A DNA stretch of 64,000 bases from Paramacrobiotus metropolitanus (lineage: Eukaryota; Tardigrada; Eutardigrada; Parachela; Macrobiotidae). The position numbers were made by a program, and so were the translations under genes. Positions 1-11,900 of the stretch are shown in pieces. Location of the stretch: positions 248,001 through 312,000 of the forward strand of contig NW_026570252.1 in assembly GCF_019649055.1 (NCBI RefSeq), written 5' to 3'. Positions within the stretch are counted from its first letter, which is position 1, and each line of letters begins with the position of its first letter. The notes beneath the pieces were generated by a model. It was not told the DNA's origin. It saw only the letters and a program-made list of their open reading frames with translations, and made no database searches.

Positions 1-969
1 TTTATTGATTAAATAATATTTTTTCTGCCACGGAATATACAATGGTGCTAGTCCATTTGGAGGCTCTTCACAATAATAATTATTACACGTATACAGACAA
101 CGCTTGAGAGCAGCAATAATGGATAAACATTGGATGCATGCAAACGCAATTCATTAAAATACAAGTGGTCGCAGAACAAACTGCCGGTAACTTCCAAAAC
201 TTAAGGTCATGATATTGTTACTGTCTTTGAGTGCAGCAAATTCTCGTTCTTGTGTACATTTTTAATGAACAAGCGACTTTTTCATCGCCGTACCAAATGC
301 AAGGGACCTGGCTTTGTTTGATGCTCATGGCGAGAACAACCATTTTGCATTTGTCATTAGTAAATTAATTGATTAGTTCCAGCTTAGTTGCGCATTGTAG
401 AGAAATATTAACTGGCTTAACATCATAAAGAGCTGAAGAGGACAGCATTTCCCGGCTACTTACTGTATTTAATTTTTAAATAAAAAAACGGCTTAAATTA
501 AATTGAATAATTTGAAATAATTTACCAAAAAACTGTAGTCATTAAACGCTTTTCCTTATTGTTAAGGTGATATTACTAAAATAGGTGTAATTGCTTTAAT
601 AACATGTGTATGCGACCTTATATAAGTGGGATTTTTCCCTCTTTAAAACTCCCGGCTTGATGTTAATAAACCATAAAGATAGCGCCAAAAAAATGCTAAA
701 TAAATATGTAAACTAAAATTCGATGGGATGTTTGCTACATTTTCTAACATTTTTTGTGGTATTTTTTCCTGCAGTTAATTTTAAATAGCTGAATAAATTG
801 GTGGTATAAATGGCACTCTATCCATACTCGTAGTTAATTAAAATTATTAAATTATATTCAGTGAAGTGTTGTCTAAGTGGATAAGATAAGTATTTTATAT
901 AAATGGTGTATTTGTCTTGTAATTTCCGTCAGGCCTGCACACCGTTGCAGGATCTAAATACTCAATAAG

Positions 970-997
970 TACTGTAGAAAGTAGACTTTCTACAGTA
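970..997. repeat. short perfect hairpin
   Basis: Two 13-base arms, TACTGTAGAAAGT and its exact reverse complement, are separated by two bases. The stem could form in DNA or RNA. No gene or known regulatory element is adjacent, so the function is unknown. Confidence 0.6.
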
Positions 998-3304
998 GAG
1001 TATATAGACGGCTTGTATCTGCACGGTCTATGGGAAATGTGTAACCGAAATGTTACACGCCTGTGATTGGCACAATTTAGGGGCGTGGTTTGCGGTATGT
1101 ATGCCTGTTAATACGGGCATACTGCATAATGCATAGCTGTCGCTATATTAATATACAAGTACTGGTTGGGCTAACAGCCTAATATAGTAGTATGCCACGT
1201 GGCTTGTATCCCGTTCCCGTTTACCCCGATTGTTTCCCTTTTCCATCCACGCCTGACGGAGCTATTTCCGTAGGAAATGTCACGTAGTGTTTTTTGTTTT
1301 CTTCATTTGCCGCTGCTTGCTCTCAGTTACGTATGTAATTACATACCTCAGTCGACCCAGCCAGGGCATCTTAATTCAGAGGTGTTTCGTAGCACAGTGG
1401 CATGCAGACGCTCCGTGTTCGATTGATCTGTGCTCGTGAGCCGTGCATTCGTGGCATTGTCATGGAATTTAGTTTGCTGAATACCGCTGATACTTTTTCT
1501 GGTATGCATGAATCGTGTTTAATTATTCTGATTAAAATCATCACTGCATTAATGTTTTTTTCTCGCGTATTTGTCTCGCGCAAAACAGCTCCAGCAATAT
1601 GTTATTTTCCTTATATTTCGTGATTTGTGACGGCCAGCATAGGACTTTTCCTTAATTATTCTTTAATTTACTGTAATTTTTGGTTTCTTTAAAAATTTAG
1701 TTATCGACGAGAACTACAATATTACGAGTATTACAATATTACGCGTATTGTGTTAACTATAACTACTTCGTATACATGGACTGATATTTAATTTTTATTT
1801 TTTAAATTTATTTTTCATTATGCACATCAACGAGCACGGCTCACCAAGGCACTATCCATTTCCGACTCCAAATTCAGAACAATCTTTGTCCCAGTTAACA
1901 TAATACGGGACTGTACACTTAATTTTGTTAATCTTGCCGGTGTTTGCTTTGTTTTCTGGTGTGATGTGTTCGTTGTAGTGCAATGGTAACATTAAAGCCG
2001 ATAGCCGCGATTCTATGTCGAATAATAAACAGAAACCTGTTAATGAATTATATATCGATCTAATATTGTACTTACGTATTTTTAGCGAATAATTACAGAA
2101 GTAAATTGCAGTTGCACAAAACTTTAACTGTGCACGTAACTTTGTTGTGCAGTGGGAAATTGATTAATACTCTTATTAAAGTGTTAATCATTTTTGACAT
2201 ATTCCTCCTAACTGTTTTTAAAAAATTTTCCCAGTTTTTTTTAAAATAAATTAATTGTAAATAAACTAAGGATGAATTACTTGTTAACAAATAAACACAT
2301 CTGTGATAAATATGGTTTGCAATTTCATATTTCGATAATTCGGATTATTATTGCATAAAATACCCGAGGAAGAATAATTCTATTGAAAAATACTACTATT
2401 AGGGTAATTATTTTCAAAATATTCCTCCTAATTATTTTTACATAAAATGTTTAATAAGTTTTTTTCAGTCTCAAATTATTTACGAGTAAATTAAGAATTG
2501 AATTTGTCGTGAACTCTCGCTCGCATATTTATTGACTGATTTTGTGATAGTTATAAATACATGTAAACCGATAGTCAAGGTCATAATTAATTACAAGTAC
2601 AAAGTCATGGGTTACCAGGACATCACAGAATTAATGGTTAAAAAATAAACACATGTGTTATGAATAATATTTACAATTTCGTATTGTGCATTGTGCAGTC
2701 TGGTGTGCCCGGTGGGCACCGCCGGACAATGCTGCATCATAATCCGGAGATTGATTGTGCCGGAAAAATTGTACATATGAGGAGTTGATGAAGCGGCTGC
2801 AAGCGGCCTACACGCAGATCCCCAGCAGAATGGGTAAAATTTCGATAAGAACTTATCTATATTCATATTATTAATTAATCAATTGTTTAGTTAACTAGGT
2901 GAATTATTGATTTATTTTGATTAAATTTTTATTAGATCAATACATTAAAAAGTTTAAAATGGTTTGAAAAGAAATTACAGAGTACAGAGAAAGAAAGTAA
3001 TAGTTAATACAAATTATATTGATTAGAAAAATAAAAAATAAATGATTTCAGAAATTTTTGGAAATAATTTTTGAGAAAAATTTTTAAGAAATAAATTTTA
3101 AGAAATAACGCGGTGGACCAGTGCCTGTCGTCCAGCATTTTCACACAGAACATTGGAACGATGCACGCGTGGCTGGGCGCCGGCGGATCGGACTGCAGGA
3201 TGGTCAAAGTGATTAATGAGTCGTCGTCCGGCGCGTAGACCGGCGGGGCCTGCGGGGAATAAGCACACCGTGGGCGGTCGGGAGAGCGGGAGTGGTTCGT
3301 GGAA

Positions 3305-4165
3305 ACAGTATATGCGCCGCGGCACGTGTTCGATTAATAACAGCAAGGAGATGCCGCTCGCGCAGGGGGTGAAGTTGATTTTTAGAGTTTTGTTCGTGCT
3401 GGCTGGTTGCTCAGTTTTATTGCGTACACATGTTAGTCGTAGTGCAGTGGCTACAAAAATGTTATAATTGTTGAAATTATAAATATTCGTGTCGGATGCT
3501 GAAAAAGTATATGCGGCGTGGGATGTGTACGTTTCATAACAGCAAGTAGATGCCGTTGGCGCAGGGACCCAAATTTGTTTTTTAGAGTTTTATGCTGCCG
3601 GCCGTTTGCTCAATTTTATTGTGGTGCTTGTGTGTCTTGTAGTACAGTGGCTTAGAAATAGCTTGTATCAGTCTCTGGAGACTATGCTGTAACGTGAAAA
3701 AAACAAAAAATTTTGAAAAAATATTAATTAATCATTTAAGGCATCGAAATACGTTTTAAGAAATGATCTTATGAAAAACGTAATCAAAATTATTTTTTAA
3801 CATTCTTGCCGGCTGTTTACTCAGGGGTCGGCCTACTTTCTGGCTGTTTGCTCAGTTTTCTTGCCGGCTGCATAAATATTAAATAAATCAAAAAGGAAGT
3901 AAGAATATTTTTTGGGGTTGCCGAAGATAGTTTGGTCATTTTATGCGGCGTACGATATCTACAGAGGCCGTACGTACATATATCTGTACGATATATGTAC
4001 GTACGTACTCTGTACTAATAATTACAGCATGGAGCTGCCTTTTCGCGCAGGCGCTGCAGGGACTGAAGTTTGGTTTTTAGAGCTTTATGCTTGTCGGCTG
4101 TTTGCTCAGTTTTATTGTGTGACTGCTTGGTATAGTGCCGCAGTGGCCAAAAGAATGCAGTTCTG
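3305..4165 (+). repeat. three degenerate copies of a ~150-bp repeat
   Basis: Copies lie at about 3308-3465, 3505-3655 and 3935-4160. Each runs through the same landmarks in order: a TATGCG(C/G)CG start, CAGCA(A/T)G..GATGCCG or the like, CGCAGG, TTTTTAGAG(T/C)TTTATG, GGCTG(T/G)TTGCTCAGTTTTATTG, then a GTAGTGCAGTGGC-type end. Partial copies of the CTGTTTGCTCAGTTTT segment also occur near 3815-3870. The copies differ by many substitutions, so they are old. No coding frame is shared by all copies. Confidence 0.6.
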
Positions 4166-4999
4166 TTCGTATGGTACGAGTATTATTACGTACGAGTATA
4201 AAATATTGGACTAGGAAAATACACCAAACTGTGCATTGGTAGACCGGAGCGCAGCTCTTAATAGGGTAAAAACGGAAGGTGGTTGAAATGGTTGCATTGG
4301 AAAGTTAGAATGTTTGAATGGGTGTGCAACAAAAGGAAATTCTGCGGGATGGTTTTAATGTGGTGGTACCTGTATAACCGACCGAAACGTCAGGTGGAGC
4401 GATTAAAAGATATCCAGCTAAATTTTTCCCGCGGTCACATACGCGTATGCCTTGCAAATGAGTCTGGTTGTTTTTGTTCCCGATCCTCTGCACCACGACC
4501 AAAGCGCGGAATAACTAATTATAGTTCTGTGTATTTTTTCCGGTTTTTTAATTCAGTAACGCTATAGAGTGGTTTCTGAAACGCCACGGATGACCGGAAA
4601 CTTAGCTATCCCATGCGGATCCTCTAGGTCTTAAATTGGCCTAAAGGGTTACCGTTTGCAGACTTCTTGTTGTAATTGTCTGTTGTCACGGGACTTTTAT
4701 TGCGGAGAGGCGGGAGAGTCACCCGATTTTACTATTTATACTATTGATTTTACTACGCCTTTAATAAAGGTTAAAGCCTTTCCTAGCTGCGAAAAAGGTA
4801 TCTGATATAAATCATATAAATCCCCTGATTCAATAACTCGAATGATGCTATTGCTCACCATATTCAATCGACAATTTGCTAGCAAAAGTAATCAAATCGA
4901 TTCAGTTAGTAAAAATTAACAGCAACATACAAGTGATTTGGCAACAATTTTCTCTGGTATTGTCATATACAAAGTGAGTCACAGCATTGGCTAGTAGAA

Positions 5000-5340
5000 T
5001 CGCGTGGTCAATAGAAGAAGGCTGTGACCTAGCGGAATACCAAGGCGAAGAACACAATGATCCTCATGACCAACTGAACGAAAAATATCGTACCTACATG
5101 AACGGGCATGACTTTGGCATGATTCTTTCCAGAGGGCGACAGCGATCTTAATGATGATTACACATCCAACGACAAGGAACTCGGTCTATATATACCCACC
5201 CGCGCGCACTCCCAGCAGCACTCCCAGCAGAATTCTTTCTATATTCAGACTGGCGTCTCTCAACAACCGCTAACTCAAACATTACATTGTGAGCAACCGG
5301 TAACCGCCTTCCATGTGGCGTTTTACATGTTTAAATAATA
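5000..5340 (+). pseudogene. possible decayed coding segment, unknown family
   Basis: One frame reads an acidic stretch (…AEYQGEEHNDPHD…) that ends at a stop near 5151. From about 5132 a different frame continues with an acidic, then Gln-rich stretch (EGDSDLNDDY…, HSQQHSQQ…) to a stop near 5337. The composition is protein-like in both frames, which suggests one exon broken by a frameshift, but no homologue or splice sites could be fixed. This may be chance. Confidence 0.2.
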
Positions 5341-6100
5341 ACCTATGTTAGCGACGGCCTGAAAAAAACAGACTTGCGATCTGTCCAAACGGTGTTCCGC
5401 TTGTTCCGCTTGCTCTCGACTCCGGTATAGGTAACCAATCCACTTTGGTGTCCCTCAACTCGTTTTGCAAGCCCCGGCCAAACTTTGGAGCCTTTCTCCT
5501 GTTGAGTCAGATTCGGGCTAAAAAACATTCTAAAAGCTCATTGCACTAAAAACAATGGAATAAAGTCTACCTATAACATTATGAAGTGTAAGCGTTGCGG
5601 GGCGAAGGAGTGTCCAAGAAAAATAATCAATAAACTCGTCAGATGATCCAACCGCCCAGCGGAACTGGCCTGTCTTCTCGTCCTAGCAAGAACAAACATG
5701 CACGGTGTTTCGCACTAGCAGACCAGCCTGAAGACGGAAGTTGATATCCAGAGTAAAAGTTGTGGACTTGTTTGCTTCACGAAAGTGTTCTTGCTTACAG
5801 TTTTCACCCGTGCACATTTCAACGTTTAAGAGACAGCATTTGTATAATCGCATAGTCAGTGTGGATGGAGGTTGAGTGTCTAGTGAGATTCAAGATCGAA
5901 CGCGTTTCATTACCGATTCTTCATCGCTCTGAACAGCAGTGGTTCTCTCGATCAGCATTCGACTCATTTTTCGTAAAAAAGGTAAGACTACACACGATCG
6001 ATGGCGGATGCCTGCTGTATCACCCTCTCTCTTCTAATTTCAAGCCACTGATTATTGTTTGTCTGCTATCAGAATCGGGGCAAGTCAGTCGGAAGACTAC

Positions 6101-9100
6101 ATGATGGCGAACCCGTTCAGGTAAGTTTGTTTCAACTTGATATCTTGTAACTGCTGCCAGACACTCGTTTCTGCATATTATGCAAGCATTCTGCACGAGT
6201 TTTCAACAGAATTTCTATGCTTGAAATTTGTTGGATGTCAATTGCTGATCTTTTTCAGAGCCCCAAAACGTATGAGGGATGCTGTACTTCAGGTAACTAT
6301 TGTCGGGGACCCCGTTTTTGTCTGGTTTCTTTGCAATAGAAGTACTTGTCACCAGTTCGCTTGGCCATGGTTACTGAATTACTCCTTAGTCCAACCAATA
6401 TTTAATCTGTTTAGCTGTTAGTGCTCCAGCGTTTTATAGCCGAGTGCGCGCATAACGGTAGCAGTAAATTATTTGATATATTTGTCTGCGAAATCTTCCT
6501 TTTTTCGCTGCTAGTACTGCGATAAAAGAAGGGCAATCCTCATAGCATTCTGGAGTCTGAAACAATGTACGAAATACACAAGTGAGCGTGTGCTTCGCAG
6601 TCTCTCGTCAGCGTTCCCGTGTCTCATCGTATTTACGGTTTGCAACTTCTCGTTAATGTAAACCGAGAATATGGGCATTTAGCACGGTTCTTGCGTTTTG
6701 GCTCCACAGCCTCCAATTACTAGTGCGCTGTTGTGCAGGACAAATGTCAGGATGCTCCTCAAAGCCAAGAAAATGTAGAATCGGTCCCAGTACTATCCGA
6801 AATTCGCATGCTGTACACTGAATTACGTCGTCCCTCTACACCCGAACAGCGTAGCGCGAAGAAACTGAAAACTGATTCTGCATACAACCTGAAACTGTCG
6901 CCTGTGGATGAACTATGGGAGCTGGTGGACCCGAATCCAGACATCCATGCTTTGTTTCGACAGTTTAATCGCGACTACTTTTGCAATGCTATCCGCAATG
7001 TGGATTTGGAGTGGACCAAGCGGCTGATGCAGTAAGTTGCAGTAACTGCTGACGTTTTCTTCATTATTCAGTATACTATAATTATTATATAATTATTATA
7101 TGTAATTATTATATAATTATTATGTAATTATTATGTAATTATAATATAATTATTATACGTATCCAAGTATACTCTGTATAAGTATCTATACGTGTATCGT
7201 AATCTATGTGTGATATGCATAATGCATTTAGTATTGAGCCGTGTTAGAGGTTTAAGAGCGGTCGGCCTGCTTTTGCCGTTTCAGTTTGCCTTTTCCAACT
7301 TTTTCTTTACCTTTGCCGCCGTGAAAACCTTAGCCTTTGCCTTCGCCGTCCTAATCTACCGTTGCAAAACAGTAAACCTTCAGAATCAGAGTCAGACTTT
7401 GAGCGGTCAGAGTCACAGTTAGAGCAGTCAGAGTCAGAGTTTGAGTGGTCAGGATCAGAGTTTGAGCCTGGGCCTTTCGACAGCCTTGGCCGGTAATTAA
7501 CCGTAAAAAAATCGAACTACTTTTGACACATTATCCTTTCAAGACTTTTCACTTGCTGTTTTCTGCATTAAAACGTTTTTATAATCACAGTGCAGGTATA
7601 CATAATGCATAGCTATAGTTGTACATAGCAAGTTATATATAGTTATACAAAGCAAGTTATACATAGTTGGACATAGCTGTGCAAGTATCAAATTTACACA
7701 TATCTATATATTTACAGCAATTTATCATTCAAATTCCTAGAAAACAAACTGAATTATAAATATGTATAAATATAAATATCTGTGAATTTTCATGTGTGCG
7801 CCGGCGCTACGGTGAGCTACCTATGTACAAAACCTGCTGTGATTGTGAAAAAAAGGCAAGCAGAGCAAGTGAAAAGTCTTGAAAGGGTAACCGGTTAACA
7901 GTGGCTCGGCTTCTTACAGTAATTAGCGGCAATGGCTTTCGAAACGGTTTTTATTATTAGGCGGCGAAGTCAAGGGCTAAGGTTTTCACGGCGGCAAGAA
8001 GAAAGGTAAATCAAAGTTTGGAAAAGGCAACTGTAACTGCAAAGGCAAAGGGGCGGCTGAGATAAAACAGGCCGACCATTTGAAAAGCAACTTCTACCAA
8101 AACAGCATACATAGCACTTTGTAGCGTTCTCACATACATCGCACTTCCCGTTGGTGACTTTGATCTGAAAGTTGCCCATAACCCGCGTGACTGCGCGGTC
8201 ACTGAAACATTCCACAGACCTGTGACAATACAGTGCAAGCAAGATTGATAGTTTTTTTTCGTCTACTATGGTGCAAGTATTTCGGCTTACTTTGAACAAC
8301 ACCACCGTAGACTGTTTACCGTTTATTTAAAAATGTGGGTTTGCTCAGAATATTTTCCGTTTTGCTTTAAAAATTCCAAGTTTTATAACGATTATGAGTG
8401 TTTTTTCAATGTTTAAAATTTAATCATTTTAATTCGTGTAAATCTGCGGAAGCATACCGACATGTGCAGTGGCTGTAGCCTATTAAAACCCCACATTTTT
8501 ATAGACTGGCTGGGGCCTTCCGATACCAACAGAAAGATGAGAGCCGTTTGATCGCGCTAAGTGAACCATTGCTGAAGTTCCGTCCGCGAAAAGACCTGGT
8601 TGAGACCTTGCTGCACGAGATGATTCATGCTTATCTCTCCATTATGAACAAACGTGACCCTGAGAGTCATGGAAAAAATTTCGATGAGCAAATGCTTCGA
8701 ATCAATAAGCTGACCGGCGCCAACATCATGATCGGACATACTTTTTATGACGAAGTGGATTATTACCTGCAGCACGAATGGCGCTGCAACGGTCGTTGCC
8801 AGTACGAAGTACCGGAATACGGGTACTTCAGGCGTGCGCGCAATCTTCCACCAAGTCCTGCTGATTATTGGTGGGCCGATCACGCTGCAACGTGTAATGG
8901 AGTGTTTATCAAAATCAGGGAGCCGGAAGGGTACACTAGCGGGACACCAAACAATCTCGAGGATGAGGTCAATGAGTTCTATGAACCATGCGGGACGTTC
9001 GGACCTTCACCGTGTAGCTTCATGGGATCAAAATCAGCAAAAGTTTCAAGTTCTCCTTCTATGCAGGCTCCCACTGTCGCATTGCCTGCATCTCTTCCAG

Positions 9101-9654
9101 TGGCTCCTCCTTCAGTGGCGGAAATTTATGGATTCATAGTGCCTTCCTCAGCAGCACCACCAGCGTCTTTTAAATCTGTGGGCCATCCAACTGCAGCTTC
9201 TTCACCAGCGTACTATGGGACTCCAATGCCCTCAGTTGCAGCTCCATTTCCAGTGCCTTATGCAGCTGCGGTGCCTCCAGTGGCAGCTCCTCTAACAGCG
9301 TATTACGGAGCTCCGGTACCTTTAGTTGCAGCTCCAGCGCTTGCGTATTACGGCGCGCCGGTACCTCGAGCTGCAGCTCCTTCACTAGCGTTTTATGGAG
9401 CTCCAATTGCAGCCACATTCCCAGGGGCAGATTATGGATTTTCAACGCCCTCATTTGCATTTCCCGCTCCACCTACCCTTCCCCATTACGAAGCCCCAGT
9501 GCTGTTTTCTGTTCCACCGGTAGAAGCTTTCTGGTGGGCTTCTATACCTCCGGTTTTAGGTTCTGCATCTGCATTCGGTTATGAATTTCTGGCGCCTCCG
9601 TCCGAAACCCCATTACCGGAAGGATATCCAGCCTCAGTACTTTCATCGTCTTAG
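6101..9654 (+). CDS. SPRTN: Spartan-like SprT metalloprotease with a Pro/Ala/Tyr repeat tail
   Basis: Four exons, 6101-6120, 6259-6292, 6739-7031 and 8505-9654, join in frame over GT-AG introns to about 498 residues. Spartan proteins cut proteins crosslinked to DNA at replication forks. The SprT domain is clear: NPDIHALFRQFN near residue 95, LEWTKRL, then SEPLLKFRPRKDLVETLLHE with the zinc site HEMIH at 153-157, and a Cys cluster (RCNGRC near 209-214, TCNG near 245) ending in KIREPEG. The start ATG is doubled (ATGATGGCG) and followed by a 20-nt coding exon and a 34-nt exon. After about residue 270 the family's usual linker, PIP box and C-terminal UBZ4 finger (C..C..H..C) are not visible. Instead there is a tail rich in YYGAP-(V/M)P-x-x-AAP repeats to the stop. 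Exon 4 joins exon 3 through an AGAFRYQQ segment that aligns to the family's AGVCSYRG region, which fixes the acceptor at 8504. Intron 3 (1.47 kb) holds a large inverted repeat. Confidence 0.88.
7068..7160. repeat. AT-rich microsatellite in Spartan intron 3
   Basis: Imperfect array of TAATTATTATATAATTAT-type units just inside the intron, 35 bases downstream of the donor. Nothing suggests function. Confidence 0.8.
7258..8090. repeat. long inverted repeat inside Spartan intron 3
   Basis: The left arm (about 7258-7575) and right arm (about 7840-8090) are reverse complements with scattered differences. Paired landmarks include GGTCGGCCTG at 7260 with CAGGCCGACC near 8070, GCCGTGAAAACCTTAGCC at 7318 with its complement near 7976, and CTTTCAAGACTTTTCACTTGC at 7536 with its complement near 7868. 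The left arm has a tandem repeat (7378-7468) that the right arm lacks. The transcript of this intron could fold into a very long stem. Confidence 0.8.
7378..7468 (+). repeat. CAGAGTC/TTGAGCGGT minisatellite
   Basis: Irregular tandem units of the form GTCAGAGT(T/C)..GAG(C/T)(G/A)GTCAG repeat about five times. They lie only in the left arm of the intronic inverted repeat, so the array probably expanded after the arms formed. Confidence 0.7.
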
Positions 9655-10463
9655 CCGTCTTAGTAGATATGCGGCAGCCATGAGATTTCATCGAGAACAG
9701 TCTGAAACACCGCGTACAAAATTCTGATATCGTCGCCCATCAGAAAAATGAATTTAAAGGCCGCAATATCATCAATTCATCACCAGCATTGCTAGCCATT
9801 TCAGTCGTGTTTTTAGTTCTGCCTCATAAGTTCGTTCGATGGATGGTACTTTAAAAATTTACCTACCGAAGTTGAAAGAATGTACCGGTAAATATTTTGT
9901 TGTTCTGTTGTAAAATTTTTATGGCTGTGACCGCTGTCGCTATAGAGACGATGACGGTTGAAAGAGCTTGGTTTTTTTGTTTTGGTTTGTATTGATTTGG
10001 AATTGTCTGTGATTTCGTTTACTTCTTTTATGAGCCTTCAATTTTTGATGTTTGCAGGAAATGCTTCAGTTGCAAAAAAAACAATCGAATAATCCGGTGT
10101 AGAGGCAGAAATACATAAATAATGCTACATCATAAGCGCCCACAGGAGGTAACTAGACTAGAAATATTGGAGCTTGCATATATAATTAAATGACTTTCGA
10201 TATTGTAGAACACTGGGATCTGCAATATTCATGCTCCTAGCATTGTGATTGGCAATTTGTTGTGGATTGCCAATGTTATGCTATCCATTGTTTTCCAGGT
10301 CAACCATACAGGCACTAGTTATGGGAGATAAGAAAAATTCACACTTGAAACCAAATGTGGCTCCGTATCTGTTCAGCTAAAAACCGTACGATACCCTTCG
10401 TTGCGCATGCACTTTTCCACATGAACACCACTAACTACGGTATTAACAGCGGAATCTCACTTA
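9655..10463. other. intergenic / 3'-flank, no gene seen
   Basis: This stretch lies between the Spartan stop and the stop of convergent locus A. It should contain both 3' UTRs. I see no coding motif or clear repeat, and no unambiguous AATAAA close to the Spartan stop. Confidence 0.5.
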
Positions 10464-11151
10464 CTAGTTACTAATTACGAAAAAGGGCACGTATTGGGAC
10501 ACGAAAGCCATGACGGCCAATGTCGCGATGATGATTCCCCATGGCACGCTAAACAGAAGGGCGATAAAGCGGCTGAACCCAGAGCCGGCGCGCTGAAGTA
10601 TTTTGTGGATTATGGCTAGAAGGCCTGCTAAGAGGATTATGGACAGACTTCCCGTAGCAATGACCATAGTTACGAACGACAAAGTCCCGGCTTCTGCAGT
10701 ACTGCGTACTCCCAAAAGCTGGTACCAGATGCCGTTATACGGCAGTGTTGTGGTGCCATTCCAACTGGAATTAGCTGTGTTGGGCGAGCCTCGTCTGGGT
10801 GGTGGAGATAGTACACGAGGGCTGTGTGGGCAGGAATTTGCTGTACATCCGCACCGTGGTTCAGCCAGTTCAGTCATCCTCTGTATACTGCAGACAACAA
10901 CATTCATACAGATATAAAAGCCGCAACTCACCCTGATTGCATTATACTAACTACAAAATAAGGGCTCAGGAAAGACCTGATGTTTCTGACAATATCGATG
11001 AGGATTTCCATATTCCGATCACGGTTGCAGCGTTGTGGGAGCCCGTGTTCTCCGCCGGCAGAACAATGTACGGCTCGTAAATGGACCCGTGCGACAGCGA
11101 TACGAGCACAAAGAGAAGCGAAACGCACAGCATTACACCGCGTGCATCCAT
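10464..11151 (-). pseudogene. small signal-peptide/two-TM protein family, locus A (frameshifted)
   Basis: This is a member of an unrecognised family shared with loci B, C and D. Exon 1 (11151-10932) opens with an ATG and a signal peptide (MDARGVMLCVSLLFVLVSLS), then YEPYIVLPAENTG. In locus C the same segment continues as …RNLEILIDIGKQIR. Here the matching RNMEILIDIVRNIRS lies in another frame, so one base is missing (or two are extra) near 11030. A 44-nt intron (GTGAGT…CTGCAG, 10931-10888) leads in phase to exon 2 (10887-10464): IQRMTELAEPRCGC, a Pro/Thr/Asn-rich linker, then two hydrophobic helices (…VTMVIATGSLSIILLAGL and …LFSVPWGIIIATLAVMAF). The helices and splice phase are preserved, so the break is recent or an assembly error. 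Function unknown; a membrane-anchored surface protein is the simplest reading. Confidence 0.6.
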
Positions 11152-11900
11152 AATCTCGAGTCGTCAAATTGGTATTACAGTTCAAATTAACGCCAAAAGG
11201 ATTCTAGTGGTTTAGTGATCAGAGTACTGATAAGCAGTGTAGTATCTGCAGTGATAAAAAATTTGGCAGTATCACTGTAATGTAGCAAATTTAAGAAAAA
11301 AACTGCTGACCTGTGCCTAGGCAGTCCATTTTACTGCGTTGAAGAGTGATGAGTGAACGAGAAAACGGTACTATAAATGGCCCAGACTGATTATTACTCG
11401 AACAAAGCATTTGTATCCTGTCACATTCAACGTGAAAAGGCCAGGTGGATCCGTTTTCCGCATAACAGTCTAACTATTGTGCAGGAAAGCCGCCAACCCC
11501 CGAACCTAACCGGTTGCATCGGCGTTGCAAAGCTATGAACAACGCAAGTGGAGCGCGGTCAACATTTTGACCTCAAATCAACGTCGCAGGAATTTATTTC
11601 AGTGCTTCCATGAATGTACTCTTCAACAAATTTACGAAACTCTGTAAGACGGCTCGAACTACCATTAGGTTAAAGAATTACTGAGTATGTTAGCCTGGCC
11701 GTCTTTAAAAAAAAACGTCGAATTAATTGATTATAAGGTACGGCTGTGTTTATTTGTTTTATGTTTAAACTTTTAATGTGCATAAGACGACAAACACATA
11801 TTGATGTACTTTTAGATAAGGTACGGCTGTGTTTTAAATTTTAATGCAGCGTGCATGAGACGACAGACACATTTTGATGTGTTTTTAGGGAATCTTAAAA
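11152..11900. other. divergent intergenic spacer between loci A and D
   Basis: Loci A (minus) and D (plus) point away from each other across this 750-bp spacer, so it should hold both promoters. An imperfect direct repeat (GATAAGGTACGGCTGTGTTT…, about 11730-11810 and 11813-11880) lies just upstream of the D start. No TATA box or other element could be assigned with confidence. Confidence 0.5.

Larger units (their letters stand above)
1..4980. other. AT-rich intergenic stretch, no gene recognised
   Basis: No reading frame here has recognisable motifs, and the open frames are short and uncorroborated. The stretch holds a short hairpin near 970, two degenerate copies of an AT-rich motif (ATATTCCTCCTAA near 2200 and 2420, followed by an AATAAACACAT-type motif near 2290 and 2646), and a set of related degenerate repeats at 3305-4165 that are listed separately. 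Absence of genes is my reading, not a computed result. Confidence 0.5.

Noticed and set aside
8548-9654. Spartan catalytic region as a single-exon gene starting at 8548
   Set aside because: The apparent start is TTG; upstream exons encode the conserved N-terminal half of the SprT domain and join in frame.
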